The translations under genes and the position numbers were made by a program. The notes beneath the pieces are model-generated. The model made no database searches, was not told where the DNA came from, and saw nothing but the letters and a program-made list of their open reading frames with translations. Below are positions 52,798-59,853 of a stretch of 64,000 bases of DNA, one piece after another. The stretch comes from Adhaeribacter soli (GTDB taxonomy: Bacteria; Bacteroidota; Bacteroidia; Cytophagales; Hymenobacteraceae), in assembly GCF_008727925.1 (NCBI RefSeq), contig NZ_VTWT01000002.1, forward strand, positions 186,001 to 250,000, read 5' to 3'. Position 1 is the stretch's first letter. Every line of letters begins with the position of its first letter.

Positions 52798-53868
52798 TTA
52801 AAGATTGCGTTCAGCGCCCGGGTTCCGGACATCGCCGGTCAATGGATCGTAGTAACGGTTTCTGGGGCCGGGTTCTCCGTAAAAACCATCGTAGCCAACG
52901 CTCAGCGAGCCGGCGGTATTGCCATATTCCATATCCGTACCCAGTTGGCTATCTTGGTCGTTGCCGGAGCCTTGCCGGAAACCGCGCTGATGGGAACCAT
53001 AATACTGGTAAGGCGGATAATTCTGATGCGTGCGTAAATTTAGTTCTTCCGAAATACTACCGCCGGTAGTGTTGCCGTATTCGCCGCGGTTGTACTGGCT
53101 TAAAGCCGAATCGTAGATCTCGTAACGGGCATCGTCGGAGCTTCTGTCGGTTGCCCGGTTTCCGGAAACACCTGAACGTCCGGAAGGAAGCCAACCGCGG
53201 GTTGTATCGGCCCCCTGAGAGCCGTAGCGGGTAGTTCCGTCGTAGGTTTCTTTCTCGCCTTCGGCAAAGCTGTTGCGGTCGCGGTAGGCGCCGTAGATGC
53301 GATGCTGGGGCTGATAGCTCCGGTCATGATGGCCGCTGGTCCAGGGATCGTTGCTGGTATTGTGGCCGCCGCGGCTGGATCCGTAACCTTGCGCCCCGCC
53401 ATAGCTGCCCATGGAGCCGGCATTGCGCGAAGCCCCGTAAGTGCCCCCGGTGCCGTAGTCGCTCTGGTCGCGGCCGTAGTCGCCGCCGGTGCGGGAACTT
53501 CCGGCGTGGCCGTAGCCGTAATCTTCGCCAAAATTCCGGTCGTTCAGTTGGCGGTAACCCGCATCTGTTCTTTCGGTGTCTAACCGGTAGGCGCCCCGGA
53601 AATCGTCGTACTGGTTGCGGCTGCGCTCCGGCTGATCGTAGTCGAAATTGTAATCCTGGTTGCGGCGGTTCTCCGGATTCAGGCCATAGCCGGAGCCGAA
53701 ATTATCTTCGCGGTTCTGGTTATGCTCCCGGCTGTTATCCGGCCGGCTAAAGCGCGGATCCCGCTCGTTACCGTAATGATGGTATTGCTGAATATTGCTA
53801 TTTCCTCGTTGCGACTGGTTCAGATCTTCCCAATCGTTGTTTTCGCTATATGAAGGATGACGGTACAT
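52798..53868 (-). CDS. Low-complexity Gly/Tyr/Arg/Asn/Asp-rich protein
   Basis: A 356-residue cytoplasmic-type protein with no signal peptide or membrane helix. It is almost wholly low complexity: QSQRGNSNIQQYHHYGNERD, then YGYGHAGSSRTGGDYGRDQS and many RGG- or GYG-like steps, with few hydrophobic residues. The composition is that of prion-like or RGG proteins that phase separate in eukaryotes; in Bacteroidota similar proteins accompany stress genes. ATG at 53868 is preferred over an upstream in-frame codon. Function unknown. Confidence 0.7.
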   Translation of the reverse strand: MYRHPSYSENNDWEDLNQSQRGNSNIQQYHHYGNERDPRFSRPDNSREHNQNREDNFGSGYGLNPENRRNQDYNFDYDQPERSRNQYDDFRGAYRLDTERTDAGYRQLNDRNFGEDYGYGHAGSSRTGGDYGRDQSDYGTGGTYGASRNAGSMGSYGGAQGYGSSRGGHNTSNDPWTSGHHDRSYQPQHRIYGAYRDRNSFAEGEKETYDGTTRYGSQGADTTRGWLPSGRSGVSGNRATDRSSDDARYEIYDSALSQYNRGEYGNTTGGSISEELNLRTHQNYPPYQYYGSHQRGFRQGSGNDQDSQLGTDMEYGNTAGSLSVGYDGFYGEPGPRNRYYDPLTGDVRNPGAERNL

Positions 53869-54083
53869 AATCTTCTGGTTTAAGGTAAAACAATGGAACA
53901 ATTTCTTATAAACGGATCCGGATAAAACCGGTTGGTTTACCTCCGGATTTATTCAGATCAAAAACGCGGGTTTATAGCAAAAACAAGATTTTACATAATC
54001 TTTATCTTGAAAAGATTTAAAATCAATATATTATGGTTATACTTGGTAAAAGCAGGCTTCATTTCACCTAACCGTTTTTAAAT

Positions 54084-54494
54084 ATGTTGCATAAAACCAT
54101 TTCCCCGCATTTTGAAAACGAATGCTGCAGCATAGAACATCACCCGGATGCTGGCTGTGTAATGATGACCTGGAAAGGCTTACTCCCCAGCCAGGCGTTC
54201 CGCGAGATCTACATGCAGGCCCTTTCGCTGTTCCGGATGCATGGTTACTCGAAGCTTTTAACGGACGCCCGACGCATGAAAACCATTGGCAGCGCCGATG
54301 CGGAATGGGTAATTTCCTACTGGATGCCCAGCGCCATTGCGGCCGGTTTCCGCTTTAATGCTATTGTAGAATCCGATTATATTTTCAACCAGGATTCGCT
54401 CAACAACATCATCGAAAAAACCGATCCTTTACTGGTTACCTTCAAGTATTTCAAAGACCCGGAAACTGCCTTGTTCTGGCTTAAAAGCTGCTGA
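54084..54494 (+). CDS. SpoIIAA/STAS-like small protein (paralogue of the gene at 335)
   Basis: A 136-residue soluble protein with the same layout as the gene at 335-727: VMMTWKGLLPSQAFREIYMQ, FRMHGYSKLLTDARRMKTIG, ADAEWVISYWMP, and a C-terminal YFKDPETALFWL. Conserved identities at W-G, RxHG, K-I-AD-EW and YF suggest one family of regulators or binding proteins. Two internal Cys (CC near 14) are absent from its paralogue. Function unknown. Confidence 0.75.
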   Translation: MLHKTISPHFENECCSIEHHPDAGCVMMTWKGLLPSQAFREIYMQALSLFRMHGYSKLLTDARRMKTIGSADAEWVISYWMPSAIAAGFRFNAIVESDYIFNQDSLNNIIEKTDPLLVTFKYFKDPETALFWLKSC

Positions 54495-54521
54495 CCATTT
54501 CCGGCAGGCAACCGGCAGGCT

Positions 54522-54743
54522 TTATTTGGTTCGTAAATTATTGGCATTGCTGCCGTCCAGCTTACGGGTATCTTCTTCTTTCTTGGCCGCTACATTCCCT
54601 TCTTCAATATTTCCTTCGGGCTCGGTATCCAGGTTATCGGTTTTCATGCCTTCTACCGGTTCCGGATTATCATCAGGCAAGCGCTTGCTTTCGTCGGAAT
54701 TCGTGATCTTGTCTTTTTCGAAAGGTTTTTCCGGTTCGTTCAT
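54522..54743 (-). CDS. Small acidic hydrophilic protein
   Basis: A 73-residue, strongly charged, probably disordered protein (MNEPEKPFEKDKITNSDESK; EGNIEEGNVAAKKEEDTRKL). No hydrophobic core. Codon use matches the neighbours. Unrecognised; it resembles the short stress-linked disordered proteins common in this lineage. Overlaps no other gene and is 28 bases from the previous stop, on the other strand. Confidence 0.55.
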   Translation of the reverse strand: MNEPEKPFEKDKITNSDESKRLPDDNPEPVEGMKTDNLDTEPEGNIEEGNVAAKKEEDTRKLDGSNANNLRTK

Positions 54744-54790
54744 ATTGCTGGCTTTTTAAGGTGAAAGGATAGCGTTTTCAGCGCGATTTA

Positions 54791-55051
54791 TTAATCGTTT
54801 TCGTTGTTGGCGTCGCCATCGTTGGTATCGCGGTCTTCCAGGCTCCGACTGGGGTTAGCCGCCCGGGTACCATCGAAATTTTCATCGGAAGTTGGCGAAC
54901 CGCCGCGGCGCACGCCGGTTGGGCTGATATCCGGGGGCGTTGCTTCGCCGGAGGTTTCCTGGTTGGCGATCCGGATGGCTTCCTGACGCTGAAATTCAGC
55001 ATCCTGCTCTTCGGGCGTTAGTGGCCGCTGGTCTTGATATTCAGAATTCAT
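54791..55051 (-). CDS. Small hydrophilic disordered protein
   Basis: An 86-residue protein starting MNSEYQDQRPLTPEEQDAEF and ending DTNDGDANNEND. The open frame continues upstream, but the ATG at 55051 gives a compact product. Rich in Asp, Asn, Arg and Pro, with no hydrophobic core. The third short charged gene in this cluster. Function unknown. Confidence 0.55.
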   Translation of the reverse strand: MNSEYQDQRPLTPEEQDAEFQRQEAIRIANQETSGEATPPDISPTGVRRGGSPTSDENFDGTRAANPSRSLEDRDTNDGDANNEND

Positions 55052-55202
55052 AGCAGTTTGGTTAGTGTAAGAATTTCTCCTGCTAATACTCTTGTTTACC
55101 GTTTTATGTTTTGCCTTACCGGAATATGATCCCTGAAAAGCAACATTTTCTGTGTTAATGCGGTAAAGCAGAAAACGATTACAAAATTCTAACCTAATTA
55201 CT

Positions 55203-55688
55203 ATGAAAAATTTAGTTTCTGTTTTAGCAGGTTTCCTGTTCGTATTTTTAGCCTGCACCAGCACCCAGGCCCAATCTACTTCCGGAACCGGCACTGAAGT
55301 TACCCGGAAATCCAAAGCCAAAGGGGAAATGTCCGGCACTACCACCATGCCCTCCAATGCCATGCGCGAAGGCGTTATGATGGAAGGCGACAAAATTTTA
55401 ATAACCCGCAACGGCCAGACCACCATCATGACCAAGGATACTACTTTTGCAAACGGAACCATGATCATGAGCAACGGTATGGTTAAAATGGCCGACGGCA
55501 CCACCATGAACATGAAAAACGGCGACCGCATGGACATGAACGGCAACATGATGCAAGGCCGGATGAGCCAGGAGAACCACGAAGGTCACGACCACATGCG
55601 CACTAAAACTGAAAAAGACGGCGACGTGAAAATGAAATCGGACACCGAAAAACTGAAAATAGAAAAAGGAAAAAAGAAAAAAGGGTAA
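55203..55688 (+). CDS. Exported Met-rich protein (DUF6799-like repeats)
   Basis: A 161-residue exported protein: signal peptide or lipoprotein-type leader (about 1-23, FLACTSTQAQS), then Met-rich steps MIMSNGMVKMADGTTMNMKN and DRMDMNGNMMQGRM (about 80-125), then a charged tail (KLKIEKGKKKKG). The NG-x-M/x-M-x-DG-T pattern resembles the DUF6799 repeat of Bacteroidota. The Met and His content (NHEGHDHM) could bind copper or silver (inference). Divergent from the 86-residue gene. Confidence 0.72.
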   Translation: MKNLVSVLAGFLFVFLACTSTQAQSTSGTGTEVTRKSKAKGEMSGTTTMPSNAMREGVMMEGDKILITRNGQTTIMTKDTTFANGTMIMSNGMVKMADGTTMNMKNGDRMDMNGNMMQGRMSQENHEGHDHMRTKTEKDGDVKMKSDTEKLKIEKGKKKKG

Positions 55689-55716
55689 CGGAAAGTTACC
55701 CCCTGAACAACTTCTT

Positions 55717-55753
55717 AAAAGCTGCTCCCATTTACCTTGGGAGTAGCTTTTTT
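55717..55753 (+). terminator. Terminator of the Met-rich gene
   Basis: AAAAGCTGCTCCCA pairs with TGGGAGTAGCTTTT, followed by T. Confidence 0.85.
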
Positions 55754-55823
55754 GCTTTAAAAGCCTAAGTTTTTCAGGGTTTAACCAGTATATTTGTTTT
55801 CCTGAAAACAGTAGCCTTTCTGC

Positions 55824-56459
55824 ATGAAAAACCTGAAACCGAACGAACGCGAACTTATAAAGCTTACCAATTTCTTTAAGAAAAGGGCCGAAAAATTAAT
55901 TCAGGAAGGGCAACTGAACGAACAGGAACAGCAGGTTACCGAGGCCTGCGAAAACCTGGCCAACAGCCTGTATGCCCATGCCGCCAACCGCGAAGCGGTA
56001 CTGGAAAAGCGCAAAAAACTAAGCGAGATCGTTAAAGACCAGGCCGTTTGCCCGAAATGCAACAAAAGTACGCACCTGAAACTGAACGGCGTGGCGTTAA
56101 GCGAACAAGGCTGGCGCTCGAACAAATACAAGTGCCGCCGCTGCAACATTACCTTTACCTGGAACCGGCCGAACAACCCCTGGGATCTGGTACCTTACCT
56201 CCGCCAGGTGATTGCCGAAATGGACGTAACCGCCCACAACGAGCAACTGCCGTCCCAAACCCGCGAACATGCCGCTTATAACCGCGACATGATGCAGGAA
56301 AACCTGGCGAAGCTGGAACCGGTCCTGCAAACGTCTGACGAAGAACTGGCGGAAATGGAACAGCGCGAAAAGGAAATGGCAAAGCTTATCCACGAGTTTA
56401 AGAATTACCTGCTCATCGAGAAAATTAAAATGGATAACTGGAAAGAACCGGAAGCATAA
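55824..56459 (+). CDS. Zinc-ribbon coiled-coil protein
   Basis: A 211-residue soluble protein: a helical N-terminal part (1-72), a zinc ribbon with four Cys at 76, 79, 104 and 107 (CPKCNKS and CRRCNIT), and a helical C-terminal part (about 140-205). Zinc ribbons of this type bind nucleic acid or protein; no further family is recognised. Single gene with its own terminator. Confidence 0.72.
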   Translation: MKNLKPNERELIKLTNFFKKRAEKLIQEGQLNEQEQQVTEACENLANSLYAHAANREAVLEKRKKLSEIVKDQAVCPKCNKSTHLKLNGVALSEQGWRSNKYKCRRCNITFTWNRPNNPWDLVPYLRQVIAEMDVTAHNEQLPSQTREHAAYNRDMMQENLAKLEPVLQTSDEELAEMEQREKEMAKLIHEFKNYLLIEKIKMDNWKEPEA

Positions 56460-56483
56460 TCCGCAAGCAAATATTCCAGCAAT

Positions 56484-56513
56484 AAAAAGGCCCCGCTCTG
56501 CGGGGCCTTTTTG
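56484..56513 (+). terminator. Terminator of the zinc-ribbon gene
   Basis: AAAAAGGCCCCGC / GCGGGGCCTTTTT stem, about 25 bases after the stop codon. Confidence 0.92.
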
Positions 56514-56672
56514 GGTTTAAGGAGGAGAAAACCCGTAAAATTTCATTTCAGGAATTAAGTAGCAAGCGTAAAATAACTGCATAGCCTGCAAGGAAATACA
56601 ATCATAAAAAATACTGAATTATAGATTTTTATTTGTCCAGGTACTTATATCCAGATACCAATATCCTTTTAC

Positions 56673-58136
56673 TTACTTTGCCAAAAGGGAAGCTAAGAAT
56701 GCTTCGGCGCTAAAACCATTTCGCTGAATTTCCTTCACGATCATCTTTACTTTTTTTGCCGTTACGGCCAGGTTAAACCTCAGCAATCTTTCAATATCCT
56801 GCCGGAAACCGGTTATGATCTGAATGGCGTCTACTTTCTGGGTATTAGGCAATAGAATAAGCAGGGCATGGTGGGTGTAAGACAAGCTCAGAAAATTGGA
56901 CGGCGCCAGATTCGGTTTTATTTCATCGGCCACTTCCTTCAGTAATCTTACCACCCGGTTCCCCAGCCGGTTACGGTCGGCGGCCGAGAGCTGCAGCTGC
57001 AGAATACCGATGGTCCCCGGAAAAGCGCCACTCCGGTACCGTTCCATTTCGTGTTCCAGAAAAAGCGAAAAGGAATCCTGCGAAATTACACCCGGGGCCA
57101 TTACGCCGGCCTGTTGTTCGTCGCCGCTCCGGTTCAGGGCCGCCGTGGCGCCGGCTGCCGTAAGCTTAAGCGCCGCCACATCGAAACTGACTAAATGCTC
57201 CGGCTCCGATTCGGTATGGCAACTGTTGCAAAAAGCTTTGATTTCCGGGTCCCGGGTCTGGTGGCGGCAAATGTGGCAGGTTTGAATTTCCGAAGGTTTG
57301 CTATAATCTACGCTTACTTTCATGACGGCAGCCTCGCTGTTTTGCTTGAACAGGGTATTCTTTTCCGGCACGCCGTTCTCCGAAACGGTAGCCGCCTGGC
57401 TTGCGTGCAAAAAGGGATTATGACTGGCGAACAGAAGGGTTTTGCAATGGGGGCAGATATCGCGGAGACTAAATGAATCACTGAAACACTCGGGGCACAA
57501 CTGTAGCCGGGAAATAAAATCAGGATCGAAAAAACCTTTTTTCACGCCTTCGTTCACCGCTTCCATAACCTGCTCAAATTGGTGGCTTTTGCAGCTTACT
57601 GTTAGGATCGGAAAACTGTAGCCGATAACCGAATCGGGATCGGGAACCGGTATCAGGCTTGCCTTCCTCGAAGCCAGGTACCGGATAGCTTTCATGAGCA
57701 GTGGCTTTTCGTTTTCTGAACCGTGGGCTGCTTTCAATATTTCCCGGTTGCGTTGCAGGAGCTGTTCCATTAAATTGCTGATGCCGGCCAGCTGCACCGC
57801 CGGAATTACCCCGTCTACCAATTGCCGGATCATTTCCTTTTGCGGCGCGGCTGCGGCAAGCAGGAAAACAGGTTTTAAATAAAGCAATTCGGAAAAAGAA
57901 CCCCTTAACTCGAAAAGAAACCGTTCACAAGCAACCGGTTCGCAATAATCCAGGATGAGGGCATCGTATTCGGTGGTTGCTGCAGCGGTCAGTCCTTCGA
58001 ATTGGTTTATATAAAGGATGGTTTTTCCTTTTCCATCGGGCAGCAGGTGGCCTAGGAGACGGGCAGCCGGGCGGCTTACTGAAAAATCAGGCGAAGCAAT
58101 TTGCTCGGAAAAGGCATTAAACTTGGGTTTATTCAT
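56673..58136 (-). CDS. TackOD1-like regulator with two zinc ribbons and a degenerate GGDEF domain
   Basis: A 487-residue cytoplasmic protein. Residues about 35-135 look like a receiver-type alpha/beta domain (ILYINQFEGL, YDALILDY) without a clear phospho-acceptor. Residues about 147-235 match the TackOD1 pattern: RPVPDPDSVIGYSFP-like segment (LIPVPDPDSVIGYSFPI) followed by a zinc ribbon with Cys 214, 217, 228 and 231. A second ribbon has Cys 287, 290, 303 and 306. The C-terminal 130 residues fold like GGDEF (FPGTIGILQLQLSAADRNRL; ALLILLPNTQKVDAIQI), but the GGDEF loop reads SYTHHA, so it cannot make c-di-GMP. TackOD1 is often linked to polysaccharide genes; here it is divergent from a Wza-like gene. 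A regulator of that locus is a fair inference. Confidence 0.68.
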   Translation of the reverse strand: MNKPKFNAFSEQIASPDFSVSRPAARLLGHLLPDGKGKTILYINQFEGLTAAATTEYDALILDYCEPVACERFLFELRGSFSELLYLKPVFLLAAAAPQKEMIRQLVDGVIPAVQLAGISNLMEQLLQRNREILKAAHGSENEKPLLMKAIRYLASRKASLIPVPDPDSVIGYSFPILTVSCKSHQFEQVMEAVNEGVKKGFFDPDFISRLQLCPECFSDSFSLRDICPHCKTLLFASHNPFLHASQAATVSENGVPEKNTLFKQNSEAAVMKVSVDYSKPSEIQTCHICRHQTRDPEIKAFCNSCHTESEPEHLVSFDVAALKLTAAGATAALNRSGDEQQAGVMAPGVISQDSFSLFLEHEMERYRSGAFPGTIGILQLQLSAADRNRLGNRVVRLLKEVADEIKPNLAPSNFLSLSYTHHALLILLPNTQKVDAIQIITGFRQDIERLLRFNLAVTAKKVKMIVKEIQRNGFSAEAFLASLLAK

Positions 58137-59053
58137 ACAGATAAGCTTTAGAAACTAGCAATTGGGAAATAACTGCCGTTACAGCCTGCTAAAATTCCTG
58201 CTGCTTTTCTTTACTCTTCAGCTTTTAGAGGCACCACAGCACACATTCATGATCAACTCCGGCCGGCACTAACTTTTTTTAACCGGCAATCAGGCTCTTT
58301 CAGGGCAAAATTTCCCTGTTCGGCTTTTTTGGCCGGAAACAGTAGCGTTTTTACCTGAAAGACAGGGAATAAACTCGGAGAAGCAGGAATAGCGCGTGAT
58401 CGTTTTAAAATGCAGCACCCTTGGGGCTGATTTCTTCAGCTTTTAACCTGGCAGGTCAGATCTGTACAGCATCTGCTTTTTCCGGTGGGGTTGAGCTGTT
58501 TTCCTTTAAACTATCCGTTTTTACGAAAAAGGCGCAAATGGTTGAACTTTAATTAGAATTATTATGAAATAAATTAACAAAATAGTGCAAATTAAAGGTG
58601 AATGCCAAAAATCGGAAAGGAAGGGTAAGAACTTCATTGTCAGTTTAAGGCCGTTGACAAACAGGGAGAGAATTTGAAATTTCTTCCTTTTTTAATTTAC
58701 TTTAGCGTATGTGTTTTCAAAAAATATGCTACTTAGCTCATTGGTTAAGCACTCGTAAAAATTACCTAGCTTTATACCTATAGGCTGCTTTATAGCTTAA
58801 TTTCCTTAAAACACAACATCAAAGCCTTACTCCGCCAGATTCATATATTTCAATTCTCCGGCCTGCTTCCAGGGTAATATTACTTTAACCTTTAAAAACC
58901 GTTTCCCCACTACTTAAAGCTCCTGTCCGGGTAACTATGCCTACCCCCAACCGTATTGGAATAAACAACTAATTATTTGTAATATTCAAATTTTATAATA
59001 AATAGAATTGCTTATTATAAGTACTTATTTACCACTCTAAACCTTCCGTTTGT
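58137..59053. other. 917-base divergent regulatory region
   Basis: The largest intergenic span here, between the TackOD1-like gene and the polysaccharide operon. AT-rich toward the export genes. TTTG at 58673 with TACTTTAG at 58698 is a weak promoter candidate; a second part (58730-58990) is free of any gene. No tRNA or riboswitch is recognisable. Confidence 0.55.
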
Positions 59054-59842
59054 ATGAAACCGTACCGCTTCGCTGTATATGTATTAATAAGTGCCTACGT
59101 GCTTTTTCTATCGGCATGCGGCAGCTCCCGGAAAGCCATTTATTTCAGCCAGAACGGCAAAAGCGAGTTTCCGGCTGCTACCCAGAGTTTAGAGCCGGTA
59201 ATTCAACCCAACGATCTGTTAAGCATTACGGTAACCAGCCTCAATCCGCAGGCCTCCGAAGTTTTCAACTCCCTTAATGCCACGGCTGACCGGCCTTCTA
59301 CAGCCACCGCTACCACCTCACAAGCCACCGGCTATCTGGTAGATACGGAAGGCAACATTAAACTCCCTTATTTAGGCGAAATAAAAGCTGCCGGCTTAAC
59401 TAAAAAAGCCTTGCAGGACGGCATCCGGAACGAGATTCTCCGCCGCAAATTACTCCTGGACCCGATCGTGGACATTCGCTACCTGAACTACAAGGTTTCA
59501 GTATTGGGCGAAGTGGCGCGGCCGTCGGTCCTGACTATTCCCAACGAAAAAATAACCTTCCTGGAAGCTTTAGGCCTGGCCGGCGACTTAACGATCTTCG
59601 CCAACCGCGACAATGTTTTGCTCATCCGGGAAGAAAATGGAAAGAAAATGCTCCACCGGATAGATCTGACTTCCAACGAGCTTTTCACTTCCCCATATTA
59701 TTATCTCAAATCGAACGACATTATTTATGTAGAACCAAATAAGGCCAAGATCAGCAACGCCAGCGGCGCCCGCACCTGGTTGCCGGTCATTCTCAGCGCC
59801 TTGTCTTTAGCCGTTGTCAGTATCGATCTTTTCACCCGATAA
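59054..59842 (+). CDS. Wza-like polysaccharide export lipoprotein
   Basis: A 262-residue outer-membrane polysaccharide export protein: lipobox LSAC (Cys22), a polysaccharide-export domain (VIQPNDLLSITVTSLNPQ near 52), SLBB-type beta-grasp (YLNYKVSVLGEVARPSVLTI) and a C-terminal membrane helix (WLPVILSALSLAVVSIDLF). Wza forms the channel for capsule or exopolysaccharide export. Shorter than E. coli Wza (about 380), as usual in Bacteroidota. First gene of the operon, 11 bases before the Wzc-like gene. Confidence 0.93.
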   Translation: MKPYRFAVYVLISAYVLFLSACGSSRKAIYFSQNGKSEFPAATQSLEPVIQPNDLLSITVTSLNPQASEVFNSLNATADRPSTATATTSQATGYLVDTEGNIKLPYLGEIKAAGLTKKALQDGIRNEILRRKLLLDPIVDIRYLNYKVSVLGEVARPSVLTIPNEKITFLEALGLAGDLTIFANRDNVLLIREENGKKMLHRIDLTSNELFTSPYYYLKSNDIIYVEPNKAKISNASGARTWLPVILSALSLAVVSIDLFTR

Positions 59843-59853
59843 TCCCTAAAGCT

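Noticed and set aside
58729-58752. TTAGCTCATTGGTTAAGC, resembling a tRNA D-arm
   Set aside because: No acceptor stem, anticodon stem or T-arm can be placed around it.
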